DNA from: Cyanobacteria bacterium UBA1186
Lineage (GTDB): Bacteria; Cyanobacteriota; Vampirovibrionia; Gastranaerophilales; Gastranaerophilaceae
DNA: 8,141 nt
Assembly (NCBI GenBank): GCA_002309875.1
Contig: DBYM01000009.1
Span: 11,879-20,019, forward strand
Reading direction: 5' to 3'
The position numbers and the translations under genes were made by a program. The notes below the pieces were generated by a model. That model saw only the letters and a program-made list of their open reading frames with translations, was not told the DNA's origin and did no database searches. This document shows, one piece after another, positions 1-5,216 of the stretch (position 1 is the stretch's first letter; each line of letters opens with the position of its first letter).

Positions 1-293
1 TCAATTTCCTGACCAACCGTATAATCTGCAGGATTTTCAACTCTGAATTCCTGTAAGTGTCTGTAATTATCCAAACCGTTCTTCTTGAAGTGGCCGATTT
101 CTGCCTTTGACAAGTGTTTTTCTTTTGCGGCTATCGTACCAACCTGTATAGCATTATAACCGTCAGTTTCAACAGTTTTAACCTGAGTTACAACTGTCTT
201 GTCAACTTTAATTACGGTTACCGGAACTGCCAAACCTTCTGAATCAAAGATTTGAGTCATTCCTAATTTCTTTCCGATTACACCTAGTGTCAT
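1..293 (-). CDS. rplC: 50S ribosomal protein L3 (uL3), 5' part only
   Basis: This is the N-terminal 97 codons of ribosomal protein L3, an early-assembling 23S rRNA-binding protein of the large subunit near the peptidyl transferase centre. The translation opens with MTLGVIGKKLGMTQIF, the hallmark L3 start (usually G-x-x-GxKxGMTxxF), followed by the expected beta-barrel segment VPVTVIKV. The reading frame is open to the window edge, so the rest of the gene (about 110 residues) lies outside. The start is supported by an AAAGGA ribosome binding site about 7 nt upstream. It lies downstream of rpsJ on the same strand, the usual S10-operon order, but behind a 262-bp spacer that is long for this junction. 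The spacer contains a candidate promoter, so rplC may be only partly dependent on rpsJ transcription. Identity is certain. Confidence 0.97.
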   Translation of the reverse strand, partial: MTLGVIGKKLGMTQIFDSEGLAVPVTVIKVDKTVVTQVKTVETDGYNAIQVGTIAAKEKHLSKAEIGHFKKNGLDNYRHLQEFRVENPADYTVGQEI

Positions 294-299
294 GTTTTT

Positions 300-306
300 T
301 CCTTTC
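300..306 (-). promoter_or_regulatory. Ribosome binding site of rplC
   Basis: On the minus strand GAAAGGA precedes the rplC ATG by about 6 nt, with an A-run between. It fixes the L3 start at the first methionine of MTLGVIG. Confidence 0.75.
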
Positions 307-321
307 CGACATTAATTTTAC

Positions 322-339
322 GGACACAGTGCTGTGACC
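322..339 (-). repeat. CACAG/CTGTG inverted repeat upstream of rplC
   Basis: GG-A-CACAG-TG-CTGTG-A-CC is an 18-bp near-perfect palindrome, with one A/A mismatch and flanking GG/CC pairs. It lies about 30 bp before the rplC start. As RNA it could form CACA-GCAC-TGTG extended by the outer pairs. As DNA it could be a protein-binding site. Its role is unknown. Confidence 0.5.
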
Positions 340-381
340 TTAAAACTATGCCTTACTTCTTGCGAGCGCTACTTTTTACTC

Positions 382-481
382 TTTACCTGTTTGGGTTACC
401 CTTGTTACCCGCGAGGGATAATTTCTGTGGGCTCCGGGGCGTCCGTTGTCTTTACCGCTTAACCCTTTACCCATTTACTGC
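382..481 (-). repeat. Degenerate TTTACCC (GGGTAAA) short repeat cluster
   Basis: On the plus strand four units abut one another: TTTACCGC, TTAACCC, TTTACCCA and TTTACTGC (451-481, period 7-8). An outlying TTTACC is at 382-387, and two exact GTTACCC copies spaced by 9 are at 395-401 and 404-410. The same motif, in the same orientation, recurs at 8095-8141 inside the kinase gene. It resembles a degenerate short tandem repeat rather than coding DNA. Heptameric short tandem repeats (STRRs) are known from cyanobacteria, but I cannot show that this belongs to that class. Confidence 0.6.
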
Positions 482-501
482 TTATCCTCGTTGTAGTTCA
501 C

Positions 502-516
502 ATTATATGCATAATG
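502..516 (-). promoter_or_regulatory. Possible internal promoter for rplC
   Basis: A perfect TATAAT (502-507 on the minus strand) lies about 210 bp upstream of rplC, within a CATTAT-GCAT-ATAATG hairpin (501-516). No good -35 stands 17 bp away; a TTGAAA is present but the spacing is 21 bp. A TG two bases before the box only approximates an extended -10. If active, it would give rplC a leader of about 200 nt containing the repeat block. In cyanobacteria rplC commonly begins its own cluster, apart from rpsJ, which makes a separate promoter plausible. Confidence 0.35.
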
Positions 517-555
517 CTATTATTAAATTTTCAAATTCGGCAGTGTCTTTATGAA

Positions 556-876
556 TTATAATTTAACTTCAATATCAACACCGGCAGGTAAGTCCAATCT
601 ACTCAATTCTTCAGTTGTCTGTTGAGTAGGTTCGTAAATATCGATAATACGTTTATGAGTTCTGATCTCAAAGTGTTCACGTGATTTTTTATCAACGTGT
701 GGTGAACGTAATACACAATAAATACGTCTTTTGGTAGGTAAAGGAATAGGCCCGGCTACTTTAGCGTCTGTTCTTTTTGCGGTCTCTACGATTTTTTCGG
801 CAGATGCGTCAACAAGTCTGTGTTCGTATGACCTTAAACAAACTCTGATTCTTTGTCTTTTTGAATCTGTTGCCAT
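556..876 (-). CDS. rpsJ: 30S ribosomal protein S10 (uS10)
   Basis: S10 belongs to the 30S head and also, as NusE, joins the transcription antitermination complex. The 106-residue product is a normal length (about 103-106). It shows the family core IRVCLRSYEHRLVD at the N-terminus, then PIPLPTKRRIYCVLRSPHVD, the exposed loop region that docks into the 30S and NusB. It ends with LDLPAGVDIEVKL. The YCVLRSPHVDKKSREHFE and C-terminal wording are characteristically cyanobacterial, which drives the organism guess. AAGGA lies 7 nt before the ATG. The gene heads its operon here: the next upstream gene is an unrelated HAD phosphatase, not tuf or fusA as in many cyanobacterial str clusters. Identity is certain. 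Confidence 0.98.
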   Translation of the reverse strand: MATDSKRQRIRVCLRSYEHRLVDASAEKIVETAKRTDAKVAGPIPLPTKRRIYCVLRSPHVDKKSREHFEIRTHKRIIDIYEPTQQTTEELSRLDLPAGVDIEVKL

Positions 877-883
877 TTTTCAT

Positions 884-888
884 TCCTT
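884..888 (-). promoter_or_regulatory. Ribosome binding site of rpsJ
   Basis: AAGGA on the minus strand lies 7 nt ahead of the rpsJ ATG. It supports the assigned start. Confidence 0.75.
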
Positions 889-984
889 TATATTTGTAAT
901 TTACTGTTCTGCTATTTATCTAAATATCGCTCCCTGCACGCTTTTCACGCACAAGAATACCACATTCGGCTATCTAGCAAATCA

Positions 985-1013
985 ATCGTAAAACAAACAA
1001 AAATAAGAGTCAA
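985..1013 (-). promoter_or_regulatory. Sigma70-type promoter of the rpsJ (S10) operon
   Basis: On the minus strand TTGACT (-35, 1008-1013) is followed by exactly 17 bp and TACGAT (-10, 985-990). The match is 5/6 at -35 and 4/6 at -10. Predicted initiation near 978 gives a leader of about 100 nt before rpsJ, long enough for regulatory structure. The leader contains a GCGTG direct repeat around 934-948, but no known ribosomal-protein leader fold is recognised. The promoter lies in the 173-bp gap after the HAD gene, so the ribosomal operon is started independently. Confidence 0.7.
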
Positions 1014-1049
1014 CTGCGGGTTTTAAGTTTATTTCAAAATTTACATTTC

Positions 1050-1841
1050 TTAATAATCACCGATGAATTTTTCGGCAACTTTTACAAATCCGTCATTAAA
1101 TACGGTATCTGCTATATAATCCGCACACTGCTTCAATTCTTCGGTTGCATTACCCATTGCAACCTTTACCCCGCCCGCTTTTAAAAGAGATATGTCATTA
1201 TTCTGGTCGCCTATTGCAAGAGTTTCGGCTTCGCTTATTCCCCAATAATTCTGCAAAAATTTTACCGCACAATATTTTGAAGCCTCCTTGTTTGAAAATT
1301 CCAAAAAGTATGGAGTGGATTTTACGATATACAAATCCGGAAATATTGCGGGGAGTTCTTTTTCGTATCGGGAAATTCTTTCGGGATTGTCGTAATCTAT
1401 CGCAAGAAGTTTATTAATTTTAGTTTTTTTGATTTCGGAAAATTTCTTAACCTCATAGTGTGTATGCAGATTATTACAGTATCTTTTTACCTCAGGACCT
1501 TCATTTTCCGAATATAAAACGTCATTGTTATAAAGATTGATGTGGATATTTACCTTTTCAGACCATTCAAGGATTCTCTCTGTCTGCTCCTCAGTCAGAT
1601 ATCTTTCGTAAAGGATTTTGTCCCCTTCCGTAACAAGCCCGCCCTGATACGAGATAACAGGAGTATCTAATCCCAAATCTTTTGCAATCAACTTTGCGGC
1701 AGCATTCATTCTGCCCGTAACAAGCACAATCTTAATCCCTTTTGCGGAAAGTTCTCTGATGCATTTCTTTACCCCCTCGGTAAACTCGCCCTCAGGTATC
1801 AAAATAGTTCCGTCTATATCCGTTGCTATGAGTTTAATCAT
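1050..1841 (-). CDS. Cof-type HAD-IIB family hydrolase (sugar/nucleotide phosphatase)
   Basis: This is a cytosolic Mg-dependent phosphatase of the haloacid dehalogenase superfamily, Cof/YbiV-like subfamily IIB. Family members dephosphorylate sugar phosphates, FMN or PLP, and the substrate cannot be read from sequence. All four HAD motifs are visible in the 263-residue product. The nucleophile motif DIDGT has D8 and D10. T42 is in VLVTGR. Lysine, probably K189, lies in NKEASKYCAV, and the metal-binding GDQNND has D212 and D216. The cap insert lies between motifs II and III. I chose the ATG at 1841, giving MIKLIATDIDGT. A TTG 42 bases further upstream lies inside the preceding gene's terminator stem and has no ribosome binding site. 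An AGGA stands only 1 nt before the ATG, too close to work, while an extended -10 ends 6 nt before it, so translation may be leaderless. No terminator is seen after the stop. Confidence 0.9.
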   Translation of the reverse strand: MIKLIATDIDGTILIPEGEFTEGVKKCIRELSAKGIKIVLVTGRMNAAAKLIAKDLGLDTPVISYQGGLVTEGDKILYERYLTEEQTERILEWSEKVNIHINLYNNDVLYSENEGPEVKRYCNNLHTHYEVKKFSEIKKTKINKLLAIDYDNPERISRYEKELPAIFPDLYIVKSTPYFLEFSNKEASKYCAVKFLQNYWGISEAETLAIGDQNNDISLLKAGGVKVAMGNATEELKQCADYIADTVFNDGFVKVAEKFIGDY

Positions 1842-1847
1842 ATCCTG

Positions 1848-1856
1848 ATTGTAGCA
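1848..1856 (-). promoter_or_regulatory. Extended -10 promoter of the HAD gene, probably leaderless
   Basis: On the minus strand the sequence reads TG-C-TACAAT and then CAGGAT before the ATG. TACAAT (1848-1853) matches TATAAT at 5/6 and carries the extended -10 TGn. The ATG begins 7 bp after the hexamer, where RNA polymerase normally initiates, so the transcript would start at or within a base of the start codon. No -35 lies at 17 bp; that position is occupied by the terminator arm of the upstream gene. Confidence 0.55.
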
Positions 1857-1857
1857 T

Positions 1858-1886
1858 AAAAAAAACGCCTGAGAGAAACTCAAGCG
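1858..1886 (-). terminator. Rho-independent terminator of the tail-anchored protein gene
   Basis: On the minus strand CGCTTGAG, loop TTTCT and CTCAGGCG form an 8-bp stem with one G-T pair, followed directly by eight Ts. It sits about 53 nt after the stop of the upstream hypothetical gene. It separates that gene from the HAD phosphatase. Confidence 0.9.
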
Positions 1887-1894
1887 GAGAAATT

Positions 1895-1928
1895 GGTTAA
1901 TTAATAAGGTATTTAATAAGGTTAATTA
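1895..1928. repeat. Nested AT-rich direct repeats in the 3' untranslated region
   Basis: TTAATAAGGT occurs twice (1901-1910 and 1913-1922, period 12). GGTTAATTA occurs at 1895-1903 and again at 1920-1928. The block lies between the stop of the hypothetical gene and its terminator. It may be simple low-complexity sequence. Confidence 0.45.
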
Positions 1929-1939
1929 TAAAAAAAAAT

Positions 1940-2527
1940 CTATGGTTTCTTCTTCCCCCGTAAAATCAGGAACAGCGTCCCTGCCATTATTAAAGCCCCC
2001 GCCAAACCTTTTAAAATCAAAGGTTTATTCATTACTTTCGGCTTATCTGCAGAATCTTTACCCAAAACGGATTCTTTAATCGAGCCGTGTCCGTCGGCAC
2101 TTACGCCAAAATCAGCCCCGGCACCGTAACCTGCCTGTTTTGATGCCATCATTGCTCTGCCGTCAGAGCCTAAGATTTCATCATGTATGGAAAGATTACG
2201 TGCAGAATTATTCTGTGCAGAAGTATTTTGTATTGTTGTATTCTGCACGGAGGTATTATTCATATCGTAAGATTTAGTGAATGTGTCATTTGTATTAAGA
2301 GAGTTTTGATATGCACTTCCGCTCATTGCGCTGTCCATATAAGCAGAGCCTGAATTCATGGCATACTCCTGAACATAACTTCCCGGAGTTCCGATAACTC
2401 CTCCCAACTCCTGTCTGACATTGTTTCCCGACTGACCCACAGACGGATATTCATACGCCTCATAAGGTATATGGTCCAATATGCCGTTATAATACAGGTA
2501 ATCCAATGAGCCGGGTAATATTGTCAT
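1940..2527 (-). CDS. Hypothetical low-complexity protein with C-terminal membrane anchor
   Basis: I do not recognise this 195-residue protein. The N-terminal 50 residues are rich in Tyr, Gly and Pro. A ten-residue unit then repeats (SGSAYMDSAM, SGSAYQNSL; residues 59-77). Four tandem five-residue units follow at residues 91-110: NTSVQ, NTTIQ, NTSAQ, NNSAR. Residues 170-189 form one hydrophobic helix, followed by RGKKKP. The positive C-terminal tail suggests a tail-anchored or single-pass protein with the bulk probably outside and the lysines inside. No signal peptide and no cysteines are seen. The Asn/Ser/Thr/Gln-rich middle is likely disordered. The start is supported by AAGGTG 8 nt before the ATG. 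It has its own candidate promoter and a strong terminator, so it is a monocistronic unit. It could be a cell-envelope linker protein, but that is speculation. Confidence 0.75.
   Translation of the reverse strand: MTILPGSLDYLYYNGILDHIPYEAYEYPSVGQSGNNVRQELGGVIGTPGSYVQEYAMNSGSAYMDSAMSGSAYQNSLNTNDTFTKSYDMNNTSVQNTTIQNTSAQNNSARNLSIHDEILGSDGRAMMASKQAGYGAGADFGVSADGHGSIKESVLGKDSADKPKVMNKPLILKGLAGALIMAGTLFLILRGKKKP
2198..2257 (-). repeat. 15-bp in-frame tandem repeat encoding N-T-S/T-x-Q units
   Basis: Four consecutive five-codon units encode NTSVQ, NTTIQ, NTSAQ and NNSAR. The plus strand shows repeated ATT(A/T)TTCTG(C/T) or TTTTGTAT-like spacing every 15 bases. This pattern is consistent with expansion of a coding microsatellite in the disordered middle of the protein. 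Confidence 0.65.
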
Positions 2528-2535
2528 ACACTAAA

Positions 2536-2541
2536 CACCTT
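2536..2541 (-). promoter_or_regulatory. Ribosome binding site of the tail-anchored protein gene
   Basis: AAGGTG on the minus strand lies 8 nt before the ATG. It supports the chosen start. Confidence 0.6.
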
Positions 2542-2556
2542 TTCACTAACACACAT

Positions 2557-2585
2557 TTTGTATATTTATATAAAGTTTCTGTCAG
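2557..2585 (-). promoter_or_regulatory. Candidate promoter of the tail-anchored protein gene
   Basis: CTGACA (-35, 2580-2585) is followed by 17 bp and TACAAA (-10, 2557-2562) on the minus strand. The region is so A+T-rich that overlapping -10 boxes (TATACA, TATAAA) are also possible, so the exact box is uncertain. Confidence 0.4.
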
Positions 2586-2586
2586 T

Positions 2587-2614
2587 AAAAAAATTGCCTG
2601 ATTGTAACAACAAT
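2587..2614 (-). terminator. Weak possible terminator after the patatin gene
   Basis: On the minus strand ATTG pairs with CAAT around a small TTG-TTA-CAA stem, and seven Ts follow. The stem is A-T rich and interrupted, so termination would be weak. It begins about 12 nt after the patatin stop. Confidence 0.3.
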
Positions 2615-2625
2615 ATTAAGTAATA

Positions 2626-3849
2626 TTAAGGCTCGACTTCTTCTTGTTTCTTTTTATCGGATAAATACTTGCCGCGTCTTGCCCCTATAAACATTCTTAA
2701 TTCTGCAATCCGCTCATCAAGTATGTTCAAAACTTCACGCATTTTTTCTTCAAGTTCGGAACGGTTTTTAAATCTGTTATGTACAAATAAAATCGTTGAA
2801 ACAGATTCCTCAAGGGTATTTTTCAAATCAACAATCGCTTCGTAGATTTTAATATCAACAAGTTCTTTGTTCTCGCAAAGTGTCGTAAATATATAACCGA
2901 GCCACCACTGAACTTCTTCCACATTATTGGATCTAAGACCTTTATAAGCCTTCTTCATATGCTTGAATATTTCGGAATATACTTTATCCAAAACTTCTTT
3001 CTTCGCAGGCAAAACTTCTTTGAAATATTTCATCGTCTGTTCGTAACCGCTCTCGACGAGTCTTCTTCTTGATTCTTTATCCAAATTGAAATCAGCAAAG
3101 AAAATATCGCCCGTATTAATTCTGATAATGTCGTATCTGTCGTTTCCGCCGTATATTTCGGAAACAAAATCCGTAGCCACATCGGTTACACAACTGTATA
3201 TGTTATTAATAAACGCAATCGGCGTTTTGAAATCTTTGTTTCGGCATTCACCTTCAAGCCTGAATTCCAAAATTCTGCTTTCGGAATTTTTCAGAGTATC
3301 CGACAGTCTCCACATCGGAGAAGCCTTCTGCAAATCTCCGTCAACAAGTTCCGCATCATTGTATTTATACGGAGCCAAAAGGCCGGGCATACTTGAAGAT
3401 ATTCTGACCGCTTTTGCTATCTCAAAATCGGGGGTAATATCCTGAGAAAATTCCTGAGTTTTAAATTCATTCAGGTTTGTCGTTATTACAACAAGTTTCT
3501 GCTCCAAATCCTTAAACGGCAAATTATTTTTGTTTTCCGAAGAAACCTTTCTTGCAATCAGTTCGTTGAGCCAATCAATGAAAACCCCGCCTCTTGAAAG
3601 AGCAAATGCTTTACCGATGCCAAAATGAATATCTTTAAACAAATCAAAATTAACCTTCATAAACAGGTTTTCAAGTTCATAAGATTTGTATCCGCATGCG
3701 ACAAGAGTTGCCATAACAGAGCCGACCGAAGACCCGCTGAGTATATCGTATTCTATACCCAATTCTTCCAGGGCCCTCATCGTACCGACATACGCCATTC
3801 CTCTGATTGCACCGCCGCCGAATAAAATCGTATATTTAAGATTACCCAA
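2626..3849 (-). CDS. Patatin-like phospholipase family protein
   Basis: This is a predicted Ser-Asp dyad lipid acyl hydrolase of the patatin/RssA type. The patatin domain covers about residues 5-250. The oxyanion-hole glycine motif is FGGGAIRG (residues 10-17), the nucleophile elbow is GSSVG (S41), and the catalytic aspartate motif is DGD (D170-G171). All key residues are intact. The protein is 407 residues, longer than minimal bacterial patatins (about 300). The extra C-terminal part, about residues 260-407, is highly charged and probably helical, with possible coiled coil near 365-400. There is no signal peptide or transmembrane helix, so it should be cytosolic or peripheral. The start codon is TTG, supported by a strong AAGGAG 5 nt upstream and by the immediate KYTILFGGGA beta strand. 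It is transcribed divergently from leuC. The substrate is unknown. Confidence 0.92.
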   Translation of the reverse strand: MGNLKYTILFGGGAIRGMAYVGTMRALEELGIEYDILSGSSVGSVMATLVACGYKSYELENLFMKVNFDLFKDIHFGIGKAFALSRGGVFIDWLNELIARKVSSENKNNLPFKDLEQKLVVITTNLNEFKTQEFSQDITPDFEIAKAVRISSSMPGLLAPYKYNDAELVDGDLQKASPMWRLSDTLKNSESRILEFRLEGECRNKDFKTPIAFINNIYSCVTDVATDFVSEIYGGNDRYDIIRINTGDIFFADFNLDKESRRRLVESGYEQTMKYFKEVLPAKKEVLDKVYSEIFKHMKKAYKGLRSNNVEEVQWWLGYIFTTLCENKELVDIKIYEAIVDLKNTLEESVSTILFVHNRFKNRSELEEKMREVLNILDERIAELRMFIGARRGKYLSDKKKQEEVEP

Positions 3850-3854
3850 GATTT

Positions 3855-3860
3855 CTCCTT
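3855..3860 (-). promoter_or_regulatory. Ribosome binding site deciding the TTG start of the patatin gene
   Basis: A strong AAGGAG lies 5 nt ahead of TTG on the minus strand. The next in-frame ATG (M18) falls after the GGGAIRG oxyanion-hole motif, so it cannot be the true start. This supports TTG. Confidence 0.8.
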
Positions 3861-3870
3861 AATCAAACTT

Positions 3871-3899
3871 GTTATATATATTAATATTAATATAAACAA
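3871..3899 (-). promoter_or_regulatory. Promoter of the patatin gene
   Basis: TTGTTT (-35, 3894-3899) is followed by exactly 17 bp and TATAAC (-10, 3871-3876) on the minus strand, with 4/6 and 5/6 matches to consensus. The entire spacer lies within an 18-bp palindrome, so a bound regulator would sit between -35 and -10. Confidence 0.55.
3877..3894. repeat. Perfect 18-bp palindrome between divergent promoters
   Basis: TATATTAATATTAATATA is identical on both strands. It fills the spacer of the patatin promoter and lies just upstream of the leuC promoter, a typical operator position. Because it is only A and T, chance or DNA curvature is a real alternative. Confidence 0.5.
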
Positions 3900-3909
3900 G
3901 AGATTTTTG

Positions 3910-3918
3910 TGATATATT
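3910..3918 (+). promoter_or_regulatory. Candidate extended -10 promoter of the leuC operon
   Basis: TG-A-TATATT carries the extended -10 TGn and a 5/6 hexamer, with no clear -35 at 17 bp. TAGAAT at 3920-3925 is an alternative -10. Initiation would leave a leader of about 15-20 nt before the leuC ATG, just enough for the AAGGGAG ribosome binding site at 3932-3938. That leaves no room for a leucine attenuator or T-box. Confidence 0.45.
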
Positions 3919-3945
3919 GTAGAATATGTACAAGGGAGCAAATTT

Positions 3946-5199
3946 ATGGGACAAACTCTTGTTGAAAAAATAATTTCCGAACACGCAGGCAAAGATGTTC
4001 ATGCCGGCGAATTAGTTATATCAAAAGTTGATGTTGCGGCAGTACAGGACGGAACAGGACCTTTAACTGTTCAGGAATTTAAAAAATTGGGCACAGGGGT
4101 AAACGGAGGAAAATTAAAAAATCCGGAACGTTCAATACTCTTTATTGACCACGCTTCACCAAGTCCGAGAAAAGAACTTTCCAATACTCACCTTGTTTTA
4201 AGAGAGTTTGCAAAAGAATACGGAGCAGTTCTCTCCGATGTCGGAGCGGGAGTTTGTCACCAAAGGCTTATTGAAACTTTTGTAAACCCCGGAGAAGTAC
4301 TTGTCGGAGCGGATTCACACACCTGTACATCAGGCGCGCTCGGCGCTTTTGCGACAGGAATGGGCTCAACCGATATTGCAGTCGCTATGGCTCTCGGGAA
4401 AACCTGGCTTAAAGTCCCCGCAACATATAAAGTTGTTGTAAACGGTAAATTCAGAAAAGGAGTTTGCTCTAAAGATTTGATGCTCCATTTTATAGGAATG
4501 ATAGGAGCAGACGGCGCAACATACAAAGCGCTTGAGTTTACGGGTGATACAATCGATAACATGTCTATGTCCGAAAGATTTACCCTTGCAAATATGGCAG
4601 TTGAAGCCGGTGCAAAGTGCGGATTGTTTATAGCGGACGAAAAAACAAAAGAATTCTTAAAAGAAAGAGGACGCGGGGATAAATACAGACAAATTCTTCC
4701 CGACCCCGATGCGGAATACGAAAGAATAATAGAAATTAACGCAGAAGATGTCCCTCATACTGTTTCCTGCCCGCATACGGTTGACAATACCCGTCCTGCA
4801 TCTGAATTAAAAGATGTCAAAGTTAATCAGGTTTATGTGGGGACTTGTACAAACGGACGTATTGAGGATTTGAGAATCGTTGCGGAAATACTGAAAGGTA
4901 AAAAGGTTCACACTGATGTCAGAATGCTTATATGCCCTGCATCAAAAGACATATATTTGCAGGCACTCAAAGAAGGTTTGATTGACATATTCGTAGAAGC
5001 CGACGCTTCAATTTTACCCCCGGGGTGCGGACCTTGTGTCGGTGTTCACGCAGGAACATTAGGCGACGGTGAAGTCTGTCTGGCAACCCAAAACAGAAAC
5101 TTCCAAGGCAGAATGGGTAATACAAAAGGATTTATCTATCTGGCATCACCTTATGTTGCAGCATATACGGCACTGAGGGGATATATAGCAGCAGAATAA
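3946..5199 (+). CDS. leuC: 3-isopropylmalate dehydratase large subunit (LeuC, HacA-type)
   Basis: This is the large subunit of isopropylmalate isomerase, a cytosolic [4Fe-4S] hydro-lyase that converts 2-isopropylmalate to 3-isopropylmalate in leucine synthesis. The cluster ligands are visible: C301 in YVGTCTNGR, and C361 and C364 in PPGCGPCVG, with the usual 60-residue spacing. Other family motifs are QDGTGPLTVQ near residue 36, VGADSHTCTSGALGAFATGMGSTD near 120-143, and the C-terminal QNRNFQGRMGN. At 417 residues it is the shorter LeuC2/homoaconitase-type form (about 420) rather than the 466-residue enterobacterial type. Related enzymes of this size include homoaconitase and citramalate-pathway dehydratases, so the substrate is not fully fixed. 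It needs a LeuD small subunit, which is not in this window. It is the first gene of a plus-strand operon; AAGGGAG lies 7 nt before the ATG. Confidence 0.93.
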   Translation: MGQTLVEKIISEHAGKDVHAGELVISKVDVAAVQDGTGPLTVQEFKKLGTGVNGGKLKNPERSILFIDHASPSPRKELSNTHLVLREFAKEYGAVLSDVGAGVCHQRLIETFVNPGEVLVGADSHTCTSGALGAFATGMGSTDIAVAMALGKTWLKVPATYKVVVNGKFRKGVCSKDLMLHFIGMIGADGATYKALEFTGDTIDNMSMSERFTLANMAVEAGAKCGLFIADEKTKEFLKERGRGDKYRQILPDPDAEYERIIEINAEDVPHTVSCPHTVDNTRPASELKDVKVNQVYVGTCTNGRIEDLRIVAEILKGKKVHTDVRMLICPASKDIYLQALKEGLIDIFVEADASILPPGCGPCVGVHAGTLGDGEVCLATQNRNFQGRMGNTKGFIYLASPYVAAYTALRGYIAAE

Positions 5200-5216
5200 A
5201 CCAAAAGGAGAATATA

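Larger units (their letters stand above)
294..555 (-). other. Structured rpsJ-rplC spacer with GGTAA-type repeats; no gene
   Basis: No convincing gene lies in this 262-bp spacer; the short plus-strand reading frame across it has no ribosome binding site. Read on the minus strand it has three parts. First is an A+T-rich stretch with a TATAAT box. Next is a more G+C-rich block of about 120 bp packed with GGTAAA, GGGTAAC and GGTTAAG units and small inverted repeats, including TTATCC-CTCGC-GGGTAA. Last is a CACAG/CTGTG hairpin ahead of the rplC ribosome binding site. It is probably transcribed as internal operon leader RNA, but I do not recognise a known ribosomal-protein leader. No U-run follows the stems, so it does not look like a simple intrinsic terminator. 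Confidence 0.6.

Noticed and set aside
348..554. Small plus-strand reading frame of 68 codons in the rpsJ-rplC spacer.
   Set aside because: There is no ribosome binding site, it lies opposite the transcribed strand of a ribosomal operon, and its codons are made from the repeat block.
731..991. Plus-strand reading frame overlapping rpsJ and its leader.
   Set aside because: It is a shadow of the certain S10 gene and crosses its promoter.
1842..1883. TTG start adding 14 residues to the HAD phosphatase.
   Set aside because: The TTG is inside the upstream terminator stem, has no ribosome binding site, and the added residues precede the normal family N-terminus MIKLIATDIDGT.
2198..2257. Pentapeptide-repeat (A[DN]LxX) beta-helix protein.
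   Set aside because: The NTSxQ units lack the central Leu/Phe of that family and number only four.
3086..3445. Plus-strand frame of 119 codons opposite the patatin gene.
   Set aside because: The minus strand encodes intact catalytic motifs, and this frame has no recognisable product or ribosome binding site.
3777..3992. Minus-strand frame spanning the patatin-leuC promoter region.
   Set aside because: It overlaps both real gene starts and the promoter region with no supporting signal.
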